From assembly GCA_045587445.1 (NCBI GenBank), contig JAZNCH010000032.1:1-12300 (forward strand): a DNA stretch of 12,300 bases. The letters are read 5' to 3'. The stretch is from RGIG1995 sp045587445 (GTDB taxonomy: Bacteria; Bacillota; Clostridia; Oscillospirales; CAG-272). Made by a program: the position numbers and the translations under genes. The notes under the pieces are model-generated. The model was given only the letters and a program-made list of their open reading frames with translations. It had not been told where the DNA came from and searched no databases. Positions 6,866-12,300 of this stretch are shown here, piece after piece (within the stretch, counting starts at the first letter, position 1; every line of letters starts with the position of its first letter).

Positions 6866-8062
6866 TTAATCCTTTATAAAATTGATGTCATACTTATTGT
6901 TTCTAAACATAGCTCTCATAGAGAAATATCTCTCATGAGTTCTCCAACCGCTTGATATTGAATTTACATCGGAAAATATAATCTTTGCATCGGGAAAATT
7001 CTTAATAACCTCTTCCCTTTTATCTACCGGCAATCGAGTGTTTGGCAGCCACAAGCGCTCAATATTTTCAAGCGAATATATACACGAAAAATCGCTAACC
7101 TTATTCCAACCAAAATTCAAGTCAACGAGCTTTGTACACTCAACGAGAGGAGACAGGTCGGTAATATTGTTTACAAAAAGCTCAAGATATTCAAGCTCTT
7201 TCAAGTTTGAAAGCGGCGAGAGATCGGATATCCAGTTATCTGCCAATATCAACACCCTAAGGTCTTTCATTTGTCCGATAACAGATATATCGGTAATTGA
7301 TTGATGTCCAAGGTCAAGAGCCTTCATATTCGTGCAGTATTTGAGCACCTCAATATCCTTGCTCTTCATACGAGTGTGCGTATAGTCGTAAATCATTACG
7401 GAAAAAGCTTCGGCATCAGTCCTCAGACTCCATTTTCCCATATAAATTCGCCATACAAAATCAATATGACTGTATTTTTCGCGCAATGCCGCCATTTCGT
7501 CATTTGTATAATTGCAGTCGCACATAACGAGCTTTGTTCGTTTCGGAAAATGCTCAACCAACGTGCTAAATTCTTCTTTGTTTTTTATCCTTTTTTTGCT
7601 TATATCAATTTCTTTTTCAGACAAATCAAAAGTAATATTTTCGAATTTAACCTTTACAAAAAAATCAACTTCGGGATTCATTTGGCATACGGCTATATAT
7701 TCCTCGGGGGTAAGAATAATATTTTCAACCTTTAAAGTCTGTAGATTTGGATATTTTGTCATACTTGAAGTTATTGAATCGCGAATAACAGTAGGAATAT
7801 CAAGCACAATTTCTGTTATATTGTTTTCGAGCGGCTCGGTTTCAGGTACACTTTCTGCAACAGTTTCGGTAAAAGTTTCAGATTCTTCGGGTATTTCAGC
7901 CGTCTCACTTTCTTCTGGAAGATCGGTTGATACAACCGGTGTCTGACTCGACAAAGGTTCGTCTGTTTGATTGCTATTCCCTATATTTACATTTGAAGTA
8001 TTACACGACGATAAAGCAAAAATTAAAACGCAAACACTTAAAATTATATTTAATCTTTTCAA
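6866..8062 (-). CDS. Leucine-rich-repeat surface lipoprotein
   Basis: Predicted lipoprotein of 398 residues on the outer face of the membrane. The start is TTG (8062) with AGAGGG about ten bases upstream; the signal peptide MKRLNIILSVCVLIFALSSC has its lipobox cysteine at residue 20. Residues 21-80 form a flexible Thr/Ser/Glu/Pro linker. Then comes a region of about 85-235 with TDAEAFSVMI near its end, as in other Clostridia LRR lipoproteins. About four internalin-like repeats of roughly 22 residues follow (about 238-344, pattern LxxLxLxxNxIxDxSPL). The C-terminal segment SSGWRTHERYFSMR (370-383) is a recurrent ending I associate with these proteins. The likely role is binding of a protein or glycan; no catalytic motif is seen. 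It is divergent from a deacetylase lipoprotein with a similar linker. Confidence 0.88.
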   Translation of the reverse strand: MKRLNIILSVCVLIFALSSCNTSNVNIGNSNQTDEPLSSQTPVVSTDLPEESETAEIPEESETFTETVAESVPETEPLENNITEIVLDIPTVIRDSITSSMTKYPNLQTLKVENIILTPEEYIAVCQMNPEVDFFVKVKFENITFDLSEKEIDISKKRIKNKEEFSTLVEHFPKRTKLVMCDCNYTNDEMAALREKYSHIDFVWRIYMGKWSLRTDAEAFSVMIYDYTHTRMKSKDIEVLKYCTNMKALDLGHQSITDISVIGQMKDLRVLILADNWISDLSPLSNLKELEYLELFVNNITDLSPLVECTKLVDLNFGWNKVSDFSCIYSLENIERLWLPNTRLPVDKREEVIKNFPDAKIIFSDVNSISSGWRTHERYFSMRAMFRNNKYDINFIKD

Positions 8063-8117
8063 TTGCTATTCCCTCTGTTTCATCTCAAAAAGCTAACGAT
8101 AATTAATACGTACATAT

Positions 8118-8146
8118 ATATTACCAAAGCAATTATATATTGTCAA
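8118..8146 (-). promoter_or_regulatory. Promoter of the LRR lipoprotein
   Basis: Minus strand: TTGACA (8146-8141), a 17-bp spacer and TAATAT (8123-8118). The -35 is perfect and the -10 matches 4 of 6. Confidence 0.6.
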
Positions 8147-8222
8147 TACAAAAAAAGCCTAAATTTTGACAAAAAAACAACATTTATACCATAAATAATT
8201 ATATATTATTTAATACACAATA

Positions 8223-8251
8223 TTGCAATTTCCGACATATTATGATAAAAT
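8223..8251 (+). promoter_or_regulatory. Promoter of the deacetylase lipoprotein (extended -10)
   Basis: TTGCAA (8223-8228), a 17-bp spacer and TAAAAT (8246-8251) preceded by TGA, an extended -10. A better -35 (TTGACA, 8166-8171) has no -10 at a usable distance. Confidence 0.5.
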
Positions 8252-8284
8252 TTATTTAACTATAAAACAAAGGAAATCTTTTTC

Positions 8285-9208
8285 GTGAAAAAAATTTTTT
8301 ATCTTATTTTTTGCATCATAATTTTAACATTTTCCGCTTGTTCGCCCATATCTGTGCCAACAAATTCAGAGAAAACAACTACTTTGTCAACAGAATATAT
8401 TACGCTCACAGAAACAACGGAAATCACCAACGAACGAATTGAAACATTCCCTGAAACAAATGAATCTTCTTGTGAGACGGTTTTGGAAGCCATTCCCGAC
8501 GCCATTGTTAACGATACTGACAGTAATGTAGAATTACCTTCGCAAAACGAAGAAACATTTACAGAAGCACAAACAGAACAAGAAATCCCGACGGTTCCCG
8601 AATATGTTGGTTCAATAGCACTGACATTTGATGACGGTCCGGGAATATACACAGAAAGATTACTTAATATTTTAAAAAGATATGACGCAAAAGCTACATT
8701 TTTTGTTGTAGGAAACAGAGCGTCATACCAAAAAGATATACTTAAACGTATGTCTGACGAGGGACACGAGGTCGGAAACCACACATTCAATCATCTTTCG
8801 CTAAAAAGCCTCCTATACCAAGAAATTATCGACCAAATTTCAATTACAAAAGATATAATCGAAAGCGCTACAGGAGAAGAAAACAAGCTCGTAAGAGCAC
8901 CATACGGAGATTTAAGTTCGGATGTTTATGCTGCCGGAGGTGAACTAAACGTAACCTTTATACATTGGTCTCTTGATACTTTAGACTGGATGACACGAGA
9001 TCCACAGAGGATATATGACGAAATAATTTACCGCGTTAGCGACGGAGACATAATTCTCCTGCACGATATTCACGAATCAACAATTGATGCTATGGAAATG
9101 GTGATCCCCGACCTTATAAACAACGGTTATAAGCTTGTTACAGTCTCTGAACTTTTAACAGAAGAATCAGATTATATTTATCCCGGTGCAGTATATTCAA
9201 AGAAATAA
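8285..9208 (+). CDS. Lipoprotein polysaccharide deacetylase (NodB/CE4 family)
   Basis: Predicted surface-anchored, metal-dependent deacetylase of 307 residues that removes acetyl groups from N-acetylated glycans, probably peptidoglycan or a related wall polymer. The start is GTG (8285) with AAGGAAA upstream. The signal peptide ends in FSAC with the lipid cysteine at 19. A Thr/Glu-rich linker (20-105) leads to the NodB domain (about 108-292). All five CE4 motifs are visible: TFDDGP (114-119, catalytic D116 and metal D117), HTFNH (166-170, metal ligands H166 and H170), RAPYG (204-208), DTLDW (231-235) and LLHD with H260. It should therefore be active. It is monocistronic, divergent from an LRR lipoprotein and ended by the hairpin at 9304. 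Substrate (GlcNAc or MurNAc) cannot be told. Resistance to lysozyme is a known role of such enzymes, here only an inference. Confidence 0.93.
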   Translation: MKKIFYLIFCIIILTFSACSPISVPTNSEKTTTLSTEYITLTETTEITNERIETFPETNESSCETVLEAIPDAIVNDTDSNVELPSQNEETFTEAQTEQEIPTVPEYVGSIALTFDDGPGIYTERLLNILKRYDAKATFFVVGNRASYQKDILKRMSDEGHEVGNHTFNHLSLKSLLYQEIIDQISITKDIIESATGEENKLVRAPYGDLSSDVYAAGGELNVTFIHWSLDTLDWMTRDPQRIYDEIIYRVSDGDIILLHDIHESTIDAMEMVIPDLINNGYKLVTVSELLTEESDYIYPGAVYSKK

Positions 9209-9249
9209 AATCCAGTGTTTTTAGGTATGCCCTAACGGACATGTTTGGT

Positions 9250-9289
9250 AAGAATACAGTATACCTCGAAAGATGTACAATGTATTCTT
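9250..9289 (+). repeat. Imperfect inverted repeat in the deacetylase 3' region
   Basis: AAGAATACAGTATAC (9250-9264) pairs with 9275-9289 at 13 of 15 positions, with a ten-base loop. It lies between the deacetylase stop and its terminator, so it would fold in the 3' end of that mRNA. A smaller TTAGG/CCTAA hairpin sits just before it (9221-9235). No known element recognised. Confidence 0.4.
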
Positions 9290-9303
9290 GGTTTAAGAAA
9301 ATT

Positions 9304-9337
9304 AGCGAGCCGTTTTGGCGGCTCGCTTTCATTTTCT
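9304..9337. terminator. Terminator of the deacetylase, perhaps also of the small lipoprotein
   Basis: A 9-bp GC-rich perfect stem (AGCGAGCCG, 9304-9312, with 9319-9327), a six-base loop and a T-rich tail (TTCATTTTCTT). On the minus strand AATTTTCTTAA follows the stem, so it may also stop the minus-strand gene ending at 9392. Confidence 0.85.
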
Positions 9338-9391
9338 TATAAACTGTCCTTAAGATTTTAGAGACTTCAACACGTTTTTTTAATCACTCAA

Positions 9392-9562
9392 TCACACGTT
9401 GCAATCACTGCAATAAATTGTCCAACTTTCGTCCATTTCCGAATCCACATCAACCTTAACTTCCGTATTACATTTGTCGCAATGCAATATCTTCTTTTCT
9501 CCGCAGCTTGATACTGTTAAGAGCGTTACAATAACAAGCAACACTATAAACATTCTTTTCAT
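9392..9562 (-). CDS. Small lipoprotein with a two-CxxC zinc-ribbon-like domain
   Basis: A 56-residue protein. The N-terminus MKRMFIVLLVIVTLLTVSSC is a clear lipoprotein signal peptide with lipobox VSSC and lipid cysteine 20. The mature part is only 37 residues and holds C28-D-K-C31 and C51-S-D-C54, separated by 19 residues. That spacing fits a rubredoxin- or zinc-ribbon-like knuckle, though a redox disulfide pair is possible. GGAGGAAGATAAAA precedes the ATG at 9562, and a promoter with good spacing lies upstream. It is a single gene. I know no family name for it. It is probably real, because signal peptide, ribosome site, promoter and cysteine pattern all agree. Its function is unknown; metal binding at the membrane surface is the simplest inference. 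Confidence 0.8.
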   Translation of the reverse strand: MKRMFIVLLVIVTLLTVSSCGEKKILHCDKCNTEVKVDVDSEMDESWTIYCSDCNV

Positions 9563-9615
9563 TTTTATCTTCCTCCAACGCTTTTTTATTGCGTATGTAA
9601 TATAATCTTTCTTTA

Positions 9616-9644
9616 ATTATATCAAAGATTATTAAAAAAATCAA
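9616..9644 (-). promoter_or_regulatory. Promoter of the small two-CxxC lipoprotein
   Basis: Minus strand: TTGATT (9644-9639), a 17-bp spacer and a perfect TATAAT (9621-9616). The -10 is flanked by a 7-bp inverted repeat (AATCTTT 9604-9610 and AAAGATT 9624-9630), which could be an operator half-site pair. Confidence 0.7.
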
Positions 9645-9722
9645 GATTTTCTTTTTTTTAAATAAGAAAATCTACTTTTTTATTATTTTATTATAAAAAG
9701 GTTTGAAAATATAATTTTGGGG

Positions 9723-9751
9723 TTTATTTTCTGAAAATGATATGATATAAT
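9723..9751 (+). promoter_or_regulatory. Promoter of the plus-strand azlCD operon (extended -10)
   Basis: A perfect TATAAT (9746-9751) preceded by TGA as an extended -10, with a weak TTTATT at -35 (9723-9728) and a 17-bp spacer. The leader is short, about 40 bases, without room for a T-box or riboswitch. Confidence 0.65.
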
Positions 9752-9795
9752 GTTATGGTAAAACTTATGACACATAAAAACAGTCGGAGATAAAT

Positions 9796-10551
9796 ATGAC
9801 ACAAACCAAGACCAGTTACTCTTTGAAATACCAAGAAAACATACAAGCGTTTGCATCGGGTATGCGACACGGAATCCCGATAGCTCTCGGTTATTTTGCT
9901 GTTGCATTTTCTTTGGGTATTGCCGCAAAAAAAGCGGGACTTACCGCTATACAGGGGTGGATAACAAGCATACTCTGCAACGCTTCGGCGGGTGAATACG
10001 TAGGCTTTACTCTTATTGCCGCGAATGCGTTATATCTTGAAATGGCTTTGGGTACTCTCGTTGCAAATGCAAGATACATGCTCATGAGCTGCGCTATTAG
10101 CCAAAAACTTGAACCCAAGCTTTCAATATGGCACAGAATGGGTGTCGCTTTCTGCTTGACTGACGAAATTTTTGGTATATCCATTGCAAGACACGATTAC
10201 TTAAACCCAAACTATCCTTACGGTGCTATGTTTGTCGCAACAAACGGTTGGTCCTTAGGAACAGCTCTGGGTATAATTGCGGGTAATATTCTTCCCTTGC
10301 GTCTTGTCAGCGCGTTCAGCGTTGCCCTATACGGTATGTTTCTTGCAATAATAATTCCTCCCTCAAAGACAAACAAAATAGTTTTGGGTATTATCATAGT
10401 AGGATTTGTATTAAGCTATCTTGCATCAATACTCCCCTTTATTTCAACATTGTCCGAGGGTACAAGAACTATCATACTTACAATACTTATTTCAACTGCG
10501 GCGGCATTCTTGTTCCCCTATGAAGAAAAGAATACGGAGGAAACACAATGA
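9796..10551 (+). CDS. azlC: AzlC family amino-acid exporter, large subunit
   Basis: Integral membrane protein of 251 residues, the large subunit of an AzlCD-type (LIV-E) exporter for branched-chain amino acids or analogues. The ATG at 9796 has CGGAGAT five bases upstream. The N-terminal part (GMRHGIPIALGYFAVAFSLGIAAKKAGL, about 22-49) is typical. Family hallmarks follow: a NAR motif (91-93), here NARYMLMS rather than the common NARH form, and LTDEIFGI (121-128). Six or so hydrophobic helices run to about 243. Where many members have AGSMQ this one has AGEYVG (65-70), so it belongs to a different sub-clade from the second AzlC in this window. Its stop overlaps the start of azlD by four bases (ATGA), which implies translational coupling. 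Confidence 0.92.
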   Translation: MTQTKTSYSLKYQENIQAFASGMRHGIPIALGYFAVAFSLGIAAKKAGLTAIQGWITSILCNASAGEYVGFTLIAANALYLEMALGTLVANARYMLMSCAISQKLEPKLSIWHRMGVAFCLTDEIFGISIARHDYLNPNYPYGAMFVATNGWSLGTALGIIAGNILPLRLVSAFSVALYGMFLAIIIPPSKTNKIVLGIIIVGFVLSYLASILPFISTLSEGTRTIILTILISTAAAFLFPYEEKNTEETQ

Positions 10552-10856
10552 GCGGAAATATTTATATTTATATAGCAGTTATGGCTCTTGTTACATATCT
10601 TATCCGTGTATTGCCTCTTACCCTTATCAGAAAACAGATAAAAAACAAATATCTAAAATCTTTTCTGTATTACGTTCCGTACGTTACGTTAGCCGTTATG
10701 ACCTTTCCCGCTATACTTCACGCGACTCAAAGCATTTACTCAGGGTTATTGGCTTTAATCTTAGGTATAGTCGTAGCGTGGTTTGGCTTTGATTTGTTTA
10801 AAACGGCTGTATCTTGTTGCTTAATCGTTCTTATTTTGGAATTTTTTATAATTTGA
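10548..10856 (+). CDS. azlD: AzlD family amino-acid exporter, small subunit
   Basis: Membrane protein of 102 residues, the small partner of AzlC. It has about four hydrophobic segments and the conserved AzlD opening ALVTYLIRVLPL (about 13-24) and YYVPYVTLAVMTFPA (41-55). The ribosome site GGAGG (10536-10540) lies inside the end of azlC, and the ATG overlaps the azlC stop. The operon ends at the hairpin beginning at 10879. Length and order (C before D) are normal for the system. Export of branched-chain amino acids is the known role in Bacillus and Corynebacterium relatives; the substrate here is inferred. Confidence 0.9.
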   Translation: MSGNIYIYIAVMALVTYLIRVLPLTLIRKQIKNKYLKSFLYYVPYVTLAVMTFPAILHATQSIYSGLLALILGIVVAWFGFDLFKTAVSCCLIVLILEFFII

Positions 10857-10878
10857 CCTTACATTAACTAAATAACAT

Positions 10879-10918
10879 TCCCCGAAGCCTTTTTGAAAAT
10901 TGCTTCGGGGATTTTTTT
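10879..10918 (+). terminator. Terminator of the plus-strand azlCD operon
   Basis: A 10-bp perfect stem (TCCCCGAAGC, 10879-10888, with 10902-10911), a 13-base loop and seven T's (10912-10918). On the minus strand the stem is not followed by T's, so the converging operon has no clear terminator of its own here. Confidence 0.9.
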
Positions 10919-10971
10919 AACATTTGAACAAGATAATTTAGGTACAACGTATGTTACCGTAAAATTGCATA

Positions 10972-11295
10972 TTAAAAGATGAATTGAATCATAAGCATAT
11001 ACGATACAGTTCCGATAAGTATACTGAATAATGTATTCCGTTTCCAAAGATGAGCTAAAGCAACAAGCAGACACGCAATAAGCTCAGGGAGTCCGTATGG
11101 AAATTTTAGAATGTTTACGCCCTTTAAACAGTAGACAACAAGCATTCCCATTATTGCGTAAGGCAGTACCTTTCCGAGATATGCGACAAATTTCGGTGTC
11201 TGTCTGTTTCTAAAAATAAGGAATGGAGTAAAACGTAAAATTACGGTAACCACGGCAACTATAATAATCATAAGAACCGAATGAAGATTAGGCAT
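10972..11295 (-). CDS. azlD: AzlD family amino-acid exporter, small subunit (second copy)
   Basis: Membrane protein of 107 residues with the AzlD pattern: an N-terminal helix ending in VTVILRFTPFLIF (about 16-28), KVLPYAIMGMLVVYCLK (42-58) and two more hydrophobic helices. The ATG at 11295 follows AGGAGG by nine bases and overlaps the end of its azlC by eight bases, so the two are coupled. It differs clearly from the plus-strand AzlD, so this is not a recent duplication. The stop at 10972 faces the end of the other azlCD operon about 115 bases away. Confidence 0.9.
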   Translation of the reverse strand: MPNLHSVLMIIIVAVVTVILRFTPFLIFRNRQTPKFVAYLGKVLPYAIMGMLVVYCLKGVNILKFPYGLPELIACLLVALAHLWKRNTLFSILIGTVSYMLMIQFIF

Positions 11296-11977
11296 TGTCC
11301 TTATCCTCCTTTACCGTGTACTTTTTGAAAACAGTCAGCAAAAGAGTTATAAGAAACATAGACGGTATAAGGAAATATTGACTGCCGAAAAGAATCAAAC
11401 ATACAACAGTTGATACAACGCCTATAATAGCCGATAAATGATTCTTTGACGTTATCCATTGTTCGACAAAAACGGTTACAAACAATGCTGTTAATGCGAA
11501 ATCTATTCCCTGAGTGTTAAACGTAATAAGCGAACCTATTATACCGCCAAGCGTGCAACCCACTACCCAATAGCAATGGTTAAACAAAGATATAAGAAAA
11601 TACAACTTTTTGTCATTGCTTTCTTCTGAAACGACAAGCGAATACGTTTCGTCGGTCAACGCGAAAACCATATAGGGCTTTGCTTTCCCCGCATCTTTAT
11701 ACTTGTCTATCATAGATATTCCGTAAAACAAATGCCGAGCGTTTACCATTAACGTTGTAAGCGCAGTTGCAATAAGCGATGCTCCGCCTGTAAGCAAGTC
11801 GATAGCGACGTACTGCATAGAACCCGCATAAATAAACAGTCCCATTGCAAACGCCCATATTACACCGAACCCCTTTGATTCAAGCACTATTCCAAAACCG
11901 ATTCCTAAACATATATACCCTGTTAATACCGGCACCGTCATTAAGAAGGCTTTTTTTATTCTTTCTCTGTTGTTCAA
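11288..11977 (-). CDS. azlC: AzlC family amino-acid exporter, large subunit (second copy)
   Basis: Membrane protein of 229 residues, or 232 if started at GTG 11986. I prefer TTG at 11977: GGCGGTGA (11990-11983) is a good ribosome site five bases before it and overlaps the GTG, which itself has no such site. Numbering from GTG, the classical AzlC features are VPVLTGYICLGIGFGI (18-33), YAGSMQYVA (53-61), VNARHLFYGIS (81-91) and ALTDETYSL (109-117), with six or so helices to about 222. These are the standard motifs of the LIV-E family, unlike the variant forms in the plus-strand copy. It forms an operon with the overlapping azlD. Its direction is the same as rpsI upstream, but a terminator and its own promoter separate them. 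Confidence 0.91.
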   Translation of the reverse strand: MNNRERIKKAFLMTVPVLTGYICLGIGFGIVLESKGFGVIWAFAMGLFIYAGSMQYVAIDLLTGGASLIATALTTLMVNARHLFYGISMIDKYKDAGKAKPYMVFALTDETYSLVVSEESNDKKLYFLISLFNHCYWVVGCTLGGIIGSLITFNTQGIDFALTALFVTVFVEQWITSKNHLSAIIGVVSTVVCLILFGSQYFLIPSMFLITLLLTVFKKYTVKEDKDNA

Positions 11978-12084
11978 AAATTTCACCGCCGTAAGTTTTA
12001 TATACCTCGCCCATATCGGGCAATTCTCTTAATTTAAGTTCTTTTTTGTTACACCTGAAAATCTAACTTTTTCTAACTATCATC

Positions 12085-12113
12085 ATTCTAACACAGAAAA
12101 CGCAAAAAATAAA
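12085..12113 (-). promoter_or_regulatory. Promoter of the minus-strand azlCD operon (extended -10)
   Basis: Minus strand: TAGAAT (12090-12085) preceded by TGT as an extended -10; a weak TTTATT (12113-12108) lies at -35 with a 17-bp spacer. The leader of about 100 bases contains a small hairpin (GCCC/GGGC, 12009-12021). The -35 hexamer, spacer and extended -10 layout equal those of the other azlCD operon. Confidence 0.5.
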
Positions 12114-12145
12114 TAGTACGGCACGAATTTTTTTATTTAATAGAA

Positions 12146-12175
12146 AAACAGCACCCACGAAAGTGAGTGCTGTTT
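12146..12175 (-). terminator. Terminator of the rpsI operon
   Basis: Stem ACAGCAC (12148-12154) with 12167-12173, a C/A mismatch, then CAC/GTG closing a GAAA loop (12159-12162). On the minus strand T's follow the stem (TTTTTCTATT). The T-run on the plus side (TTTCTTTTT) would also allow plus-strand use, but no plus-strand gene ends here. Confidence 0.82.
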
Positions 12176-12204
12176 CTTTTTGATAATCGCCTTTAAGGCT
12201 GTAA

Positions 12205-12300
12205 TTATCTCTTGCTGAACTGGCTTGCACGACGTGCAGCTTTGAGACCGTATTTCTTTCTTTCCTTCATACGTGAATCACGAGTGAGGAAGCCTGCTTT
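12205..12300 (-). CDS. rpsI: Ribosomal protein S9, C-terminal end (partial)
   Basis: The last 31 codons of S9, read on the minus strand to a TAA at 12207-12205; the rest lies beyond the right edge. The peptide includes FLTRDSRMKERKKYGLKAAR and ends in QFSKR, the invariant S9 tail that enters the ribosomal P site near the tRNA anticodon loop. In Firmicutes rpsI normally follows rplM. The terminator at 12175-12146 ends the operon. This marks conserved core chromosome at the right end of the window. Confidence 0.95.
   Translation of the reverse strand, partial: KAGFLTRDSRMKERKKYGLKAARRASQFSKR

Noticed and set aside
7301..7946. Two overlapping 144-codon plus-strand frames inside the LRR lipoprotein
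   Set aside because: They overlap each other and lie antisense to the LRR gene; no ribosome sites.
8299..8790. 163-codon minus-strand frame within the deacetylase
   Set aside because: Mirror of the Thr/Glu-rich linker and NodB start; the plus-strand gene carries all five CE4 motifs.
9138..9332. 64-codon minus-strand ORF over the deacetylase 3' end
   Set aside because: Antisense to the deacetylase C-terminus and across its terminator; no start signals.
9241..9342. 33-codon plus-strand ORF from ATG 9241
   Set aside because: It reads straight through the strong terminator hairpin at 9304-9327 and has no convincing ribosome site.
9757..9795. T-box or amino-acid riboswitch before the plus-strand azlCD operon
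   Set aside because: The predicted leader is only about 40 bases, too short for a T-box, and no specifier or antiterminator sequence is visible.
10421..10792. 123-codon plus-strand frame across the azlC/azlD junction
   Set aside because: Shifted frame over two recognised genes; Arg/Ser/Tyr-rich shadow peptide.
1..12300. CRISPR array, tRNA or rRNA genes, complete insertion sequence
   Set aside because: No regularly spaced repeats, no cloverleaf or rRNA-like stretch, and no transposase with terminal repeats was seen on either strand by eye.

Overview
The window looks like chromosomal DNA of a low-GC, Gram-positive anaerobe of the class Clostridia, probably an uncultured gut lineage near Oscillospiraceae/Ruminococcaceae. 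The evidence is AT-rich intergenic DNA, consensus sigma-A promoters, strong GGAGG ribosome sites, hairpin-plus-T terminators, lipoprotein signal peptides, a Clostridia-style leucine-rich-repeat lipoprotein, and a CoA-transferase close to those of Stickland amino-acid fermenters. The exact genus cannot be read from this sequence.

Layout from left to right. (1) 1-2980 is the accessory end: a large serine recombinase running off the left edge, a terminator, then a lone membrane acyltransferase with its own promoter, a short degenerate-looking stretch, and a terminator that can work in both directions. (2) 2982-5733 is a CoA-metabolism pair: a CaiB/BaiF family III CoA-transferase on the minus strand and a thiolase on the plus strand. 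They diverge from a region of about 276 bp that holds two good promoters and a perfect 34-bp palindrome. (3) 5801-6853 holds a single ComB-like (2-phosphosulfolactate phosphatase family) gene. (4) 6866-9330 holds two divergent envelope lipoproteins, an LRR protein and a NodB/CE4 polysaccharide deacetylase, each tethered by a Thr/Glu/Ser-rich linker. (5) 9392-9562 is a 56-residue lipoprotein with two CxxC pairs, on the minus strand. (6) 9796-11977 holds two different azlC-azlD branched-chain amino-acid exporter operons facing tail to tail. (7) The right edge carries the end of rpsI (ribosomal protein S9) and its terminator, which marks core chromosome.

How the genes fit together: the CoA-transferase and thiolase probably act in organic- or amino-acid fermentation under joint control. 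The two AzlCD pairs would export branched-chain or related amino acids. The lipoproteins and the acyltransferase modify or decorate the cell surface. The recombinase suggests that the left part lies at the edge of an integrated element. No RNA gene or CRISPR array was seen. The least described items are the small two-CxxC lipoprotein, the 34-bp palindrome, the orphan ComB-like gene and the paired convergent azlCD operons.
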